This document shows, piece by piece, positions 39,531 through 61,555 of a stretch of 64,000 nt of DNA. The position numbers were made by a program, and so were the translations under genes. The DNA comes from Deinococcus ficus (lineage in GTDB: Bacteria; Deinococcota; Deinococci; Deinococcales; Deinococcaceae). Where the stretch lies: positions 670,001 to 734,000 of the forward strand of contig NZ_CP021081.1 of assembly GCF_003444775.1 (NCBI RefSeq), in the 5' to 3' direction. Position 1 is the first letter of the stretch; each line of letters begins with the position of its first letter. Under the pieces are notes generated by a model, which saw only the letters and a list, made by a program, of their open reading frames with translations, was not told where the DNA came from and ran no database searches.

Positions 39531-40025
39531 ATGGAGCAGGGCGCCCCTCGCAGTCGCGTGGTGTTCATGTGCGGCCCGGCCGGATCAGGGAAGTCCACCT
39601 ATGCCAGGGGTCTGGAAGCCCAGGGCCTGACCCGCCTGTCCTTCGATGTGGAAATGTGGCGGCGGGGGATCACGGACGTGCCCCTGCCTCTGGCGCTTCG
39701 GGATGAGATCGAGGCCGGACTGCGGGCGCGACTGTTGGAATTGGTCGCTCAGAGAAGGGACGTGGTGCTGGATTTCTCGTTCTGGTCCCGGCAGATGAGG
39801 GACGACTACCGCCAGCTCCTCAAGCCGACAGGTGTCATTCCTGAGACGATCTACCTTGCTACAGGGCGGGCTGAAGTGCTGTCGCGCCTGCGAAACAGGA
39901 AAGGCCAGCACTCCGATGACTACGTCGTCCCGGACGACCTCGCCGCCCAGTACTACGACGGATTCCAGATTCCTACCGCGGAGGAAGGCCCACTGACCGT
40001 CATTGGCGACGCCGATCAAACGTAG
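39531..40025 (+). CDS. Small P-loop kinase-like ATPase
   Basis: 164 residues of the AAA_33/zeta-toxin-like P-loop group. Walker A is GPAGSGKST at about residues 15-23; RDVVLDFSFWSRQMRDDYR is the second strand region (a Walker B-like VVLDFSF); a lid-like SRLRNRKGQHSDDYVV follows. It probably phosphorylates a small molecule, perhaps a nucleoside or antibiotic. No antitoxin gene is beside it. Codon use is less C-ending and lower in GC than its neighbours, which hints at later acquisition. ATG with GGAG five bases upstream. Confidence 0.75.
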   Translation: MEQGAPRSRVVFMCGPAGSGKSTYARGLEAQGLTRLSFDVEMWRRGITDVPLPLALRDEIEAGLRARLLELVAQRRDVVLDFSFWSRQMRDDYRQLLKPTGVIPETIYLATGRAEVLSRLRNRKGQHSDDYVVPDDLAAQYYDGFQIPTAEEGPLTVIGDADQT

Positions 40026-40047
40026 GGCCGACGCTTCGCCCGCAGCC

Positions 40048-40095
40048 CTCAATGAACCCCCCCCACCCGTTTCCAGGTGGGGGGTTCTCGTTGAG
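40048..40095. terminator. Bidirectional terminator between kinase gene and rpoC
   Basis: CTCAA-x-GAACCCCCC...ACC (from 40048) pairs with GGTGGGGGGTTC...TTGAG (to 40095) around the loop CGTTTCCA. It serves two converging genes. T-rich tail weak on both strands. Confidence 0.6.
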
Positions 40096-40119
40096 GCGCT
40101 CAGCCTTTCGGCTCTTCGC

Positions 40120-44745
<4,626 letters not shown>

Positions 44746-44836
44746 TCAAAGCTCCTGTGAGTGGAGGCTTGTGGGGTGCAGCGTGCAGATGCGGGGAGGG
44801 GAGAGGCCCGGGGGGCCCGCTCCCCGGTCTCCCGGA

Positions 44837-48280
<3,444 letters not shown>

Positions 48281-48359
48281 GCACACCTCGCTGTATGTGG
48301 TCCTGCTCGCGTGGCACCCTTGCTTCTCTCGCTGAACTTGCGCGGCTCTTCCGGGGCAG

Positions 48360-48382
48360 AAAAAAGACGCGTTTGAAACGCG
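48360..48382 (-). terminator. Terminator-like hairpin in the rpoB leader
   Basis: On the minus strand CGCGTT-TCA-AACGCG (48368-48382) is followed by TC and a run of six T. It lies about 90 nt after the predicted rpoB transcription start and about 80 nt before the rpoB ATG, so it looks like an attenuator. Confidence 0.6.
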
Positions 48383-48479
48383 AGGCCTGCTGCCCGCGTT
48401 CCGATCCTGGTCACTCAGTTGTGAAGTCCAGCTTCCTGCAAGGAACTCCTGCCCAACCCATCATGGTCGGCCAAAGGCC

Positions 48480-48509
48480 AGTATACGCCCGGACGGGATG
48501 ACCCGTCAA
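48480..48509 (-). promoter_or_regulatory. rpoBC promoter
   Basis: -35 TTGACG (48504-48509) and -10 TATACT (48480-48485) on the minus strand with an 18-bp spacer: the best consensus promoter in the window. The gene-free interval 48281-48663 holds this promoter, the leader with TTCCT-GCA-AGGAA (about 48432) and the hairpin at 48368, and the lipoprotein-gene terminator. Confidence 0.8.
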
Positions 48510-48615
48510 ACCAGAGGCCGGCGGCAGGTCGGGAAAGCTGACTGTTGGCGCGGAGCATACGCCGCCGCCCCGCCTCCCGTCCAGTGCCGCCCGCCCCGGA
48601 GGCCCCTGAAATACG

Positions 48616-48651
48616 CCGGCCCCGGCCTGCCCAGATGGCGGCCGGGGCCGG
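48616..48651 (-). terminator. Terminator of the phospholipase gene
   Basis: 12-bp perfect stem (48616-48627 with 48640-48651), extended inside the loop by GCC/GGC, with a weak TATTTC tail on the minus strand. Confidence 0.55.
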
Positions 48652-48663
48652 GGAAGAAGCAGC

Positions 48664-49293
48664 CTAGAAGCTGCTGCCCCCGCCGATCCGCACGCCCTGG
48701 TAGTAGGCGTACGCGGCGCTGTAGCACGCGGGGCGGGCGTACCAGCTCTTCGCGGCGCAGATGCTCTTCATGTTCGTGTAGAAGGCCTCGTCGGTGGTCA
48801 GGCGGTTGGCGTCGGTGCGCTGGTACACCTTGAGATTGCGGTACCCGAAGTCGTGCACGTTGCACGCCGGCCGGAAGTCCTCCCGGTAGCCCAGGCCCAC
48901 GCCGTCCGGAGCGCTGCACCCGTCGCGCGTCCAGTTCAGGCCGGTGTACGGCAGGGACGTGCCGCTGTACGCGCTGTACTGGCTGTTGTAGTTGCTGACC
49001 GTGCCCCAGCCGGTGCGCTTGATGTACGCCAGGCGGTCACTGGCGTAATCCAGGCCGCCCAGCTCCGGCGCCGCCGGCAGGGCCTGAGCCGGACGCTCGC
49101 CGTATGCTTCCTGCAGGGCGGCCAGCAGGCCGGGGTCGTCGCCGTAACGGGCCAGGATCGCCTGGCTGCCGGCGTCCTGCAGTTCCGGGCGGGTGGCGTA
49201 CCCGGCCACCAGGGAGGGGGGCGTGGCCTGGGAGCAGGCGCCGAGCAGGGACGCGGTGGCGAGCAGGGCAGCAGACAGCAGAAGTGAACGCAT
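48664..49293 (-). CDS. Phospholipase A2-like lipoprotein
   Basis: 209 residues. The signal peptide ends in a lipobox LLGAC (Cys20), so the protein is probably lipid-anchored outside the membrane. The C-terminal domain matches prokaryotic phospholipase A2 (PF09056): [10 protein letters not shown], then [17 protein letters not shown] with the His-Asp pair, and further Cys ([18 protein letters not shown]) that form the fold's disulfides. It would release fatty acids from the sn-2 position of phospholipids. Start chosen for the signal peptide, with GGAG upstream. Divergent from a TetR gene. Confidence 0.85.
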   Translation of the reverse strand: MRSLLLSAALLATASLLGACSQATPPSLVAGYATRPELQDAGSQAILARYGDDPGLLAALQEAYGERPAQALPAAPELGGLDYASDRLAYIKRTGWGTVSNYNSQYSAYSGTSLPYTGLNWTRDGCSAPDGVGLGYREDFRPACNVHDFGYRNLKVYQRTDANRLTTDEAFYTNMKSICAAKSWYARPACYSAAYAYYQGVRIGGGSSF

Positions 49294-49493
49294 GGGTCTC
49301 CTCGGGGGCCCGGGGGCGGGCGGAAGCAGGGACGGGGCCACGTGAACGCGGGAGGGGTCCGGGCGGACCGGCCAGTGAGGCGGCAGGGCCCGGAAGGCTG
49401 AATTGCGCTGTGAGGGCAGTCTAGCGCATCCGTCCGGCGCGGCGAGACTGCGCGCTCGGCCGGGGGCCGGACCGGGACATCCTGCCCGGCGCG

Positions 49494-49499
49494 TATCAT
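49494..49499 (+). promoter_or_regulatory. -10 element of leaderless tetR-family gene
   Basis: TATCAT, 6 nt before the GTG at 49506. Confidence 0.5.
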
Positions 49500-49505
49500 G
49501 CCTGT

Positions 49506-50096
49506 GTGACCGTTTCAGCCTCGTACCCGTCCGCCCCTGACAGCACCCGCATCCGCATCCAGCAGGAGGCCGCGCGCCTGTTCGTGGCCAGCGGGTACCA
49601 CGGGGTCAGCATGCGGGAGGTCGCCGAGGCCGTCGGCGTGACCAAGCCGGCCCTGTACCACCACTACGCCGACAAGGAAGCGCTGTTCCTGGCCATGCTG
49701 GACGGCGCCCTGGCCGGCCTGGACCGCCTCGTGCAGCACGCCGGCGCGCAGAGCGGCCTGCACGCGCAGCTGAACACCCTGGTGGGGGAACTGATCGCCA
49801 GCGCGCCCGAGCAGCGTGTGGGCCTGCAACTCGCGTCCGAACTGCGGCACGTGTCCCCGGACCGGCGCGCCGCTTTCGAGGCCGAGTACCGCCGCGTGTG
49901 GATGGGTGGCCTGACCGACCTGTTCAACGCCGCCGCCGCCCGCGGTGAGCTGCGCCGGGACCTGCCGCCCAGCGCGCTGGCCCGGGCGTTCCTGGCGATC
50001 ATCTACCCGCTGGTGACCGGGCCCCGCCTGCCCGAGCCGGAGGAAACGGCGCGCGCGCTGCTGGCGGTGTACCTGGAGGGCGCCACGCCCCGCTGA
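49506..50096 (+). CDS. TetR/AcrR-family transcriptional regulator
   Basis: 196 residues. The N-terminal TetR helix-turn-helix (about 15-62) is [22 protein letters not shown], with [18 protein letters not shown] as recognition region (quoted in two parts, the first as [18 protein letters not shown]). The C-terminal ligand domain is helical. The ligand is unknown. GTG start, leaderless. Likely autoregulated. Possible targets are the divergent phospholipase gene or the downstream terC gene, before which two overlapping palindromes lie. Confidence 0.88.
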   Translation: MTVSASYPSAPDSTRIRIQQEAARLFVASGYHGVSMREVAEAVGVTKPALYHHYADKEALFLAMLDGALAGLDRLVQHAGAQSGLHAQLNTLVGELIASAPEQRVGLQLASELRHVSPDRRAAFEAEYRRVWMGGLTDLFNAAAARGELRRDLPPSALARAFLAIIYPLVTGPRLPEPEETARALLAVYLEGATPR

Positions 50097-50137
50097 GCCC
50101 GGGGGCCTCCCGGCCACCGCAATTCCTGAGTGAAAAA

Positions 50138-50165
50138 TGAAGGTCCTTCATGCAACTCGCATGAA
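50138..50165. promoter_or_regulatory. Two overlapping palindromes upstream of terC
   Basis: TGAAGG-T-CCTTCA (50138-50150) overlaps TTCATGC-AACTC-GCATGAA (50147-50165), both perfect. Good candidates for a repressor operator, for instance the adjacent TetR protein. Confidence 0.45.
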
Positions 50166-50327
50166 CGGTGCACAACTTCTCCCGGAGCATGACCTGTAAC
50201 GCGCCGAGCCCTTCCCCCGGAAGGCCGCCCGGCGCGGACCTTCACACCCCGCCCGGAAGGGCCGCCCCGGCCTCTTCCACTCATCCTTCCGCCCGCACGG
50301 CGCTGCGGGCGCCTGGAGTACCCATTC

Positions 50328-51095
50328 ATGGAATCACTGTTCAGCTGGATCACCCAGCCCGAAGCGTGGCTGGCGTTCGCCACCCTGCTCCTCCTGGAAA
50401 TCGTCCTGGGGATCGACAACGTCATCTTCATCTCGATCCTCGCCGGGAAACTCCCCCCCGAGCAGCAACAGCGCGCCCGCACCATCGGCCTGCTGGGCGC
50501 CATGCTGATGCGCCTGGCCCTGCTATTTTCCATCACCTGGATCTACCGCCTCAAGGACGACCTGTTCAGCCTGTTCGGCATGGGCTTCTCCGGCCGCGAC
50601 CTGATCCTGATCTTCGGGGGCCTGTTCCTGCTGTACAAGGCCGTCAAGGAAATGCACGAACAGCTCGAAGGCCCCGGCCATGACGCGCCGAGCGTGGGGG
50701 GCCGCGTGGGCGCGAACTTCGCCGCGATCATCGGACAGATCATGCTGCTGGACATCGTGTTCAGCCTGGACAGCGTGATCACCGCCGTGGGCATGGCCGA
50801 CGACATCGGCGTGATGGTCGCCGCCGTGGTCGTGACCGTGCTGATCATGCTGGTCGCCGCCAAACCCATCGGCGACTTCGTGCAGGCCCACCCCACCGTG
50901 AAGATGCTGGCCCTGGCCTTCCTGCTCCTGATCGGCGTGAACCTGATCTCCGACGGGTTCGGGTTCAAGATCCCCAAGGGCTACACGTACTTCGCCATGG
51001 CCTTCGCCATCGGCGTGGAACTGCTGAACCTGCGCGTCCGGCGCGGCAAACCTGTCGCGCTGCACGGCTCCGACCGCCACCCCGACGCCGAGTAA
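50328..51095 (+). CDS. TerC-family integral membrane protein
   Basis: 255 residues, about seven helices. TerC hallmarks: LLLLEIVLGIDNVIFISILAG (acidic-Asn motif at about 22-33) and MLLDIVFSLDSVITAVGMAD (about 140-160). Proteins of this family export Mn2+ or help metalation of secreted enzymes; older literature links them to tellurite resistance. Such genes can have a yybP-ykoY manganese riboswitch; I do not see its conserved motif in the 231-bp upstream interval. A strong hairpin terminator follows. Confidence 0.92.
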   Translation: MESLFSWITQPEAWLAFATLLLLEIVLGIDNVIFISILAGKLPPEQQQRARTIGLLGAMLMRLALLFSITWIYRLKDDLFSLFGMGFSGRDLILIFGGLFLLYKAVKEMHEQLEGPGHDAPSVGGRVGANFAAIIGQIMLLDIVFSLDSVITAVGMADDIGVMVAAVVVTVLIMLVAAKPIGDFVQAHPTVKMLALAFLLLIGVNLISDGFGFKIPKGYTYFAMAFAIGVELLNLRVRRGKPVALHGSDRHPDAE

Positions 51096-51111
51096 CCGCT
51101 CCCCAGCACGC

Positions 51112-51135
51112 GCCCCCGGCCTGCAGGCCGGGGGC
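51112..51135. terminator. Terminator between terC and the EamA transporter gene
   Basis: 10-bp perfect stem (51112-51121 with 51126-51135) with loop TGCA, between converging genes. Confidence 0.65.
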
Positions 51136-51161
51136 TGCTCGTTGGACCGAAAGAACGGCCC

Positions 51162-52082
51162 CTAGCCGCCCAGCGGCGCGGGCCGTTCCGGCCAGTTCGC
51201 CCACGCCGCCCCGCCCAGAATCACGCCCGCCGCCAGCCACACCGGCAGCGGCAGGTGCTCGTGCAGCAGCAGCGCACTCAGGATCAGCGCGATCACGGGC
51301 GCCAGGGTGTTCCACACGCTGGTGCGCGCCGCGCCCAGCACCTGCGCCCCCCGCGCCCACGCCAGGTACGCGACCACGTTCGCGCCCAGCCCGCTGGCCA
51401 GCACGCCCAGCCACGCCAGCGGCGGCGTGCCCCGCACGTGCAGGTGCGGCAGGGCCAGGAGCAGGTACGGCAGGCACCCCAGCCCCAGGCTGAACGCCAC
51501 GAACGGCAGCGCCCCCACCCGCGCCGACAGGCTCCGGTTAAACAGCGTGTACAGCGCCCAGCAGGTCGCCGCCAGCAGCAGCCACCCCAGCCCGACCAGC
51601 GACACCGGCGTGCCCGGCTGCCGCGTCAGGAGCAGCAGGCCCAGCAACCCCAGGAACGCCACGCCCACCCCGCCCGCCTGCTTTACCGTCACCCGGTGCC
51701 CCAGCAGCAGGCCCAGCGGCAGCACCAGCACGGGCACCACACCGTTCACCAGGCCCGCCACGCCCGCCGGGGACAGGTTGATGCCGGTCAGGAACAGCGT
51801 CTGGAACAGGCTGTTGCCCAGCAGGCCCACGCCGGCCACCGCCAGCCACGTCCGCGCCGGCCAGCGGGGCCAGCCGTGCGCCCGGACGGCCAGCGCCACC
51901 AGGACCACGCCCGCCACCAGGAACCGCCCGGCGTTGATGCTCTGCGCGTCCAGGTAAGACAGCAGCGCCTTGAGCAGCACGATGTTCCCGCCCCACAGGG
52001 TCACGGTGAGAATCACGCCCAGCAGCGCCGAACGCTGGGCAGCCGCGGACGCGGCAGGCTGGACGGGAGAGGCGGCGCTCAC
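51162..52082 (-). CDS. EamA/DMT-family transporter
   Basis: 306 residues with about ten helices and two EamA repeats (about 15-150 and 165-300). Features: LTVTLWGGNIVLLKALLSYL, LFQTLFLTGINLSP, and in the second half LGANVVAYLAWARGAQVLGA. Drug/metabolite transporter superfamily; substrate unknown. The GTG start at 52082 is chosen because TATCTT lies 6 nt upstream (leaderless); an ATG at 52136 would add a stretch without similarity. Confidence 0.88.
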   Translation of the reverse strand: MSAASPVQPAASAAAQRSALLGVILTVTLWGGNIVLLKALLSYLDAQSINAGRFLVAGVVLVALAVRAHGWPRWPARTWLAVAGVGLLGNSLFQTLFLTGINLSPAGVAGLVNGVVPVLVLPLGLLLGHRVTVKQAGGVGVAFLGLLGLLLLTRQPGTPVSLVGLGWLLLAATCWALYTLFNRSLSARVGALPFVAFSLGLGCLPYLLLALPHLHVRGTPPLAWLGVLASGLGANVVAYLAWARGAQVLGAARTSVWNTLAPVIALILSALLLHEHLPLPVWLAAGVILGGAAWANWPERPAPLGG

Positions 52083-52088
52083 CCCGGG

Positions 52089-52094
52089 AAGATA
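52089..52094 (-). promoter_or_regulatory. -10 element of leaderless EamA gene
   Basis: TATCTT on the minus strand, 6 nt before the GTG at 52082. It decides the start. Confidence 0.45.
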
Positions 52095-52156
52095 CGGCCC
52101 CGCACACCCCACGCAGGCCGGCCTGCCTGAACGCATGCTCTAGGATGGGCACGCTG

Positions 52157-52414
52157 ATGCCCGTGACCCGCCTGGAACTCTGTACCGACCACCTGACCAT
52201 CGAGCAGCGGGAAACCCTGCTGGACACCGTCTGGGACGCCCTGCGCATCAGCCCCGGAATGGTGAGCGCCGACGGCAACGTCGAGCTGTGCCTCTCGCAG
52301 TGCGGGGCGCAGGTCAGTGCCGAGGACGCCCCCCTGGTCCGCGTGGACGGCCAGGAGTACCGCAACGTCACGCCCGAGCGCCTGCAGACCCTGCTGCGCC
52401 GCTGGAGCCGCTGA
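52157..52414 (+). CDS. Small conserved-looking protein, unknown function
   Basis: 85 residues from ATG 52157 (MPVTRLELCTDHLTIEQRE), acidic, with a helical first part and LCLSQCGAQV in the middle. No family recognised. TAGGAT at 52141-52146 is a plausible -10, placing initiation a few bases before this ATG; an in-frame ATG at 52145 overlaps that -10 and is less likely. Divergent from the EamA gene. Confidence 0.6.
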   Translation: MPVTRLELCTDHLTIEQRETLLDTVWDALRISPGMVSADGNVELCLSQCGAQVSAEDAPLVRVDGQEYRNVTPERLQTLLRRWSR

Positions 52415-52468
52415 ACGCAGCAGGCGGGCGCCCCGGGGTCATGCTCCGGGGCGCCCTGCCGGTGGGTC

Positions 52469-53005
52469 TCAGATCTTCGCCTGGGCCTTCACGTTCGACA
52501 GCTTGACCGTCTCGCCGTCCATCGGGCTGCCGGCCACGACCTCCATACCGAAGTACCCGCTCCCGGCGTGCGCGGCCGCGTCCAGGGCCGCCCCGCTGAG
52601 CTCGAAGGGAATCGCCACGCCCGCTTGCAGGTTCAGTGTGCCGATCCGCTGCGCCGCCTCGGCGGCCGCGTCGCAGACGAACAGGCGCGGCGTGACGGGC
52701 GTGGCCGGCACGACCGTGCAGCCGGTCAGGTCCGTCAGTGACGTCCGCACGTACATGTTCATGGTGGTCAGCGTGCCGCCCAGGCGGTGGTACGTCGCGT
52801 CGCCGCGCAGCGTGAGGTTCTTCAGGGCGGCCGGCACGGTCTGCGGCAGGCCGTTGCGTTCGGCATACACCACCTTGCCGGGGGACGCGGCCATCGAGGC
52901 GGCCAGCGGAATGGTGGAGTCGGGGACGCTCACCTCCGGGGTGGGAATCGCCCCGCAGGCGGACAGGCCCAGCACCAGGGCCGCCAGGGAGAGCACTTGT
53001 TTCAT
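52469..53005 (-). CDS. Putative lipoprotein, unknown function
   Basis: 178 residues. Signal peptide [17 protein letters not shown] has a lipobox (LSAC, Cys17), so it is likely membrane-anchored outside the cell membrane. The remainder is mostly beta-like and has a Cys pair (TGCTVV...FVCDAA). I do not recognise the family. SD GGAGGTG before the ATG, which overlaps the stop of the SDR gene (ATGA), so the two are coupled. Confidence 0.75.
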   Translation of the reverse strand: MKQVLSLAALVLGLSACGAIPTPEVSVPDSTIPLAASMAASPGKVVYAERNGLPQTVPAALKNLTLRGDATYHRLGGTLTTMNMYVRTSLTDLTGCTVVPATPVTPRLFVCDAAAEAAQRIGTLNLQAGVAIPFELSGAALDAAAHAGSGYFGMEVVAGSPMDGETVKLSNVKAQAKI

Positions 53006-53712
53006 GGGTACGCCACCTCCTGCACGGTGGGGTGCAGCAGGATCTCGTCGATCCGCACCCGCGCCGGGACCGACAGAGCGTACAGAATCGCGTCGGCCAC
53101 GTCCTCCGGTTTCAGCCAATCCGCCTTATGACTTTCTCCCGGCTGCGAGCCGGCGAAGTACGTGTCCACCATCCCGGAGCGGACCTCGGTGACGCGCAGG
53201 CCGTAGCCCTGCCCCTCGTGCGCCAGAGCGTGCGTCACGGCCCGCTGCCCGTATTTGCTGGCGGTGTACAGCGCCCCGTTCGCGAACGTGCGGGCGGAGA
53301 CGTCACTCGTCACGTTCACCACCTGCGAGCCCTGCCCCGCCGCGTGCCGCGCCTGGAAGTGCGGAATCAGGGCGCGCGTGACCAGCAGCGTGCCCTTCAC
53401 ATTCGTGTCCATCACCCGGTGGTACTCGTCCGGGGTGATGTCCTGCACCGGCATGAACGCCCCCACGCCCGCGTTGTTCACCAGGGCGTCCACGCCCGCC
53501 GCGGCCGCCCGCTCCGCGAAGGCCTGCACGCTCGCCTCGTCCGTCACGTCCAGCGGCAGGAACGTGGCGCCCTGCACCTGCACGCCGTCCACGCTGCGCG
53601 CCCCGGCGATCACCTGCGCGCCCGCCGCCGTCAGGGCCCGCACCAGCGCCAGCCCGATGCCCTTGCTCGCGCCCGTCACGGCCACGACCCGCCCCTGCAG
53701 TTCCGCGTTCAT
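53002..53712 (-). CDS. Short-chain dehydrogenase/reductase
   Basis: 236-residue classical SDR. The cofactor loop is [12 protein letters not shown] (about 12-23), with [10 protein letters not shown], catalytic Ser in NVTSDVS and the YTASKYGQ (Tyr-x3-Lys) pair. NAD(P)-dependent oxidoreductase of unknown substrate. ATG 53712 ([10 protein letters not shown]) is favoured by TACAGT 7 nt upstream. Followed by the overlapping lipoprotein gene. Confidence 0.9.
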   Translation of the reverse strand: MNAELQGRVVAVTGASKGIGLALVRALTAAGAQVIAGARSVDGVQVQGATFLPLDVTDEASVQAFAERAAAAGVDALVNNAGVGAFMPVQDITPDEYHRVMDTNVKGTLLVTRALIPHFQARHAAGQGSQVVNVTSDVSARTFANGALYTASKYGQRAVTHALAHEGQGYGLRVTEVRSGMVDTYFAGSQPGESHKADWLKPEDVADAILYALSVPARVRIDEILLHPTVQEVAYP

Positions 53713-53719
53713 GCGCGCC

Positions 53720-53725
53720 ACTGTA
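53720..53725 (-). promoter_or_regulatory. -10 element of leaderless SDR gene
   Basis: TACAGT on the minus strand, 7 nt before the ATG at 53712. It is only 29 bp from the divergent methyltransferase -10. Confidence 0.5.
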
Positions 53726-53754
53726 CGCCCGCCCTGCCCCTCCGGACCGTGCGC

Positions 53755-53760
53755 TACCCT
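53755..53760 (+). promoter_or_regulatory. -10 element of leaderless methyltransferase gene
   Basis: TACCCT, 6 nt before the GTG at 53767. Confidence 0.5.
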
Positions 53761-53766
53761 TCACGG

Positions 53767-54942
<1,176 letters not shown>

Positions 54943-55010
54943 CCGCTGCCTAAAGAAACGATGGTGGGCGCGCGTACGCTGGCGGGCGCGCCCGGCAGGC
55001 AGCATCAGGC

Positions 55011-55735
<725 letters not shown>

Positions 55736-55739
<4 letters not shown>

Positions 55740-56731
55740 AGCGCCCACCCGTGTCCATCCTCCAGCGGAGCCTGGGTGCCCTGGCGCTGGCCGCCGCCCT
55801 GACCCTCCCGGCGATGGCGGCCACTCTGCCCTCCCGCGCGGTCCTCAGCGGCGGCTGTTGCCCCGGCGCGGTGTGGACGCCGGATTCCCGCGCGCTGCTG
55901 TTCCTGGACGGCCCGCCGGCCCGCGCCACCACCGGCATCTATCAGGTGCCCGCGGCGGGCGGGACGGTCACGCGGCGCTTCTCGTCGGTGGCGTACTTCT
56001 CGCCGGCGCTGCGCTGGGCGGTGCGGCCCGGCCCCGGCGAGGCGACCACCCTGGAACGCCTCGCGGACGGCCGGCGCTTCACGCTGCCCACCTACGGCGC
56101 GGACGTCGCCTGGACGCGCGCCGAGACGCGGCTGGCGTACGTGCGCAGCGCCACGACCGGCAACTTCGACCGGCGGGCCACGCGGGTGTTCGTGGCGGAC
56201 GTGTTCGGCGCGCCGCGCCAGGTGGCCTCGCTGACGGGCGGCAGCCTGCACGGCTGGCTGAACGACACCACCCTGCTGCTGAGCGGCAAGCCCTCCGCGC
56301 AGGCGCGCGACCGGGAGCTGTTCACGCTGGACGTCCGCAGCGGCGCCCGGCGGGTGCTGCGGCAGGCCCTGAACTTCCGGTCGGTGACCGCCAGCCCGGA
56401 CGGCCGCTTCGTGGCGTACACCGTGGCGTTCGACAGTGCCGCCCGCAACGGCCTGTGGGTGCAGGAATCGGCGGGCGGCGCGCCACGGGAACTGTCCACG
56501 TTCGGGTCGTACCGCTGGCGGGACGTCCGGCGCCTGCTGCTGATTCCGCTGAACGCGGCGGGCGGCCCGCACGAACTGCGGCAGTACGACGCGGTGGCCC
56601 GCACCTGGGCGACGCTGGGGGACCTGGGGGATCAGGTGCGGTCGTCGGATTGGTCCGTGAGCCCTGACGGCCGGCAGCTGCACTACCTGAGCGCCCGGGA
56701 CGGCAACGTGCGCGTGCTCGCCCTGCCCTGA
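55736..56731 (+). CDS. Exported TolB-like beta-propeller protein
   Basis: 331 residues. A signal peptide (about 1-29, ...[11 protein letters not shown]) is followed by several PD40/TolB-like blades: [37 protein letters not shown] and [19 protein letters not shown]. Such proteins bind partners rather than catalyse. GTG start overlapping the M23 stop. Together with the M23 peptidase it may act at the cell wall. Confidence 0.82.
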
Positions 56732-56791
56732 GGGCGGTAGGCCGTTCGGCGGGTGCGGGCCGGCGGAGGGCCCGGCCAGAATCAGGGATAC

Positions 56792-57622
56792 ATGCCTGCC
56801 GAACTTCAGATGCTTGCCGCCTCGGCCTTTCCCCTGAGTGCCCTGGCGACCCAGATGGCCCAGGGCTTCGAGGGCTACTTCGTGACGATTCCCGATGACC
56901 CGGCTGCCTTCGCCGCGCGGGCCCGGGCCGAGCAGATCGACCTGAGCGCCTCGCTGGTCGCCAAGCTGGACGGCGAGCCCGTGGGGCAGGCGCTGATCGC
57001 CCGGCGCGGCAGCGTGAGCCGGCTGGCGGCCATGAGCGTGCGCCCCGCGTGGCGCGGGCAGGGCGTGGGGGCCGCGCTGCTGGACCGCGCGCTGGCCGAC
57101 GCCCGCGCCCGCGGCGACCGGGAAATGCGGCTGGAGGTGATCGAGGCGAACGAGGGCGCGGCCCGCCTGTACGAGCGCCGCGGCTTCCGGAAAGGGGTGC
57201 GGCTGGCCGGGTACGAGGCGGCCGGCCTGAGCGGCGCCGCCCTGGACGTGCGGGAGGTGGCCCTGTCGGACGCCGAGGAGAGCCTGTGGCGGCACTCCGC
57301 CCTGCACCTGCCCTGGCAGATGCAGCCCGCCACCCTTTGTGCCCTGACCGCGCCCACCCGCGCCTTCCGGCTGGAGGAGGCGACCGCCTGGGTGGTGGCG
57401 ACGCCGGGCGCGCTGGTCCTGCGGGCCATGGTCGTGCCGGAAGCGGCGCGCCGTCAGGGGCAGGGCCGGGCGCTGCTCTCGGCGCTGGCGTACGCCTTCC
57501 CGGACGTGAAGCTGGTGGTGCCGGCCATCGTGCCGGAGCCGCTGGTGGACGGCTTCCTGCGCGCCTGCGGCTTTACCCAGACGCCGCTGGCGCAGTGGGA
57601 GATGACCTGCCCGCTTCCCTGA
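56792..57622 (+). CDS. GNAT family N-acetyltransferase
   Basis: 276 residues. The first GNAT domain has [19 protein letters not shown] (about 83-101) and [16 protein letters not shown]. The second half keeps [20 protein letters not shown], so this is again a double-GNAT protein. Start [15 protein letters not shown] is favoured; a longer N-terminus lacks similarity. Substrate unknown. About 150 bp upstream of uvrA, same strand. Confidence 0.85.
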   Translation: MPAELQMLAASAFPLSALATQMAQGFEGYFVTIPDDPAAFAARARAEQIDLSASLVAKLDGEPVGQALIARRGSVSRLAAMSVRPAWRGQGVGAALLDRALADARARGDREMRLEVIEANEGAARLYERRGFRKGVRLAGYEAAGLSGAALDVREVALSDAEESLWRHSALHLPWQMQPATLCALTAPTRAFRLEEATAWVVATPGALVLRAMVVPEAARRQGQGRALLSALAYAFPDVKLVVPAIVPEPLVDGFLRACGFTQTPLAQWEMTCPLP

Positions 57623-57770
57623 GGGCCGGCTCCAGACTTCCGGGCTGGTGCGGTCCCGTTCCGATCCTGTAGACTGTCTCGTTTCAGATCGGGTGCGGCC
57701 TCTTCTGCATCCGGCGTAATCGAGCGGGCGGCCGGCAACCCTCCGGCGGCCGCGTGGAAAGGAGTGGAGA

Positions 57771-60853
<3,083 letters not shown>

Positions 60854-60857
<4 letters not shown>

Positions 60858-61486
60858 CCACGCCCGCCCTGCCCCTCACCCGGGCGCAGCGCCGCCGCGC
60901 CGGCCTGAAAGCCGCCCTGCGCAACCTCACGGGCCTGCTGCTGCTCGGCGCCCTGGCGTACCTGCTGTGGACGCCCGGGCAGTGGAACATGCAGCTGCTC
61001 GCCTGGGTGCTGGTCGTGCTGCTCGCCGACGAACTCGGCGGCTGGTTCGGGTACCTGGGCCTCGCGCTGGGCTTGATCGGCCTGTTCGGGCCGGCCGGGA
61101 ACCTCACGCAGTGGCTGGTGATCTTCCCGCTGGTGGGCGGCGCCCTGATGGCCCTGCTGCTCGTGAAGCACTCCGGCGGGCCGTTCGTGCTGCCGTTCGG
61201 CGCGGCCCTGTTCGCCGCCACCCTGATCGGCGTGGGCCGCTACGGCACGCAGGTGGACCCGGAACTCAAACTTCCCGCCAGCGACAGCTTCCAGCAGTCG
61301 GCCCTGCTCGCCATGCTGATCGGGGTGGGCGTGAGCTTCATCCGGCAGGTCGTCGAGATGATCCTGCGCGCCCGCGCCCGCCACCACGCCCGGCAGGAGA
61401 CCGTCCCGCTGCTGCTCGCCACGCCCGAGGCCGCCCGCGGCACTGGCCCGGTCGGCACCGACCCGGAGTCCGGCGCCCACCCCTGA
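60854..61486 (+). CDS. Membrane protein coupled to uvrA, unknown function
   Basis: 210 residues. Five to six hydrophobic segments are visible between residues 20 and 165 (e.g. NLTGLLLLGALAYLLW), followed by a charged cytosolic tail. No family recognised. GTG start inside the uvrA stop (GTGA overlap), so its translation depends on uvrA. A link to DNA repair is not implied by the sequence itself. Confidence 0.72.
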
Positions 61487-61539
61487 CCGGGGGCCCGCCC
61501 GTCCCGCCGCGTCCGCAGTCCTTCTCAGGGTGCGGACGC

Positions 61540-61545
61540 TACACT
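61540..61545 (+). promoter_or_regulatory. -10 element of the DsbA-like gene
   Basis: TACACT, 10 nt before the ATG at 61556, giving a leader of only a few bases. Confidence 0.4.
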
Positions 61546-61555
61546 TGAACCCGAC

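Noticed and set aside
39531..40025. Toxin-antitoxin system based on the zeta-like kinase
   Set aside because: No small antitoxin ORF with its own SD is found on either side; the neighbours are a DUF2721 gene and rpoC.
50097..50327. yybP-ykoY manganese riboswitch before terC
   Set aside because: The expected conserved loop sequences are not visible; only palindromes of operator type were found.
57623..57770. Radiation/desiccation response motif upstream of uvrA
   Set aside because: No palindrome like TTATG...CATAA is present; only a possible -10 TAGACT and a CCGATC/GATCGG pair.
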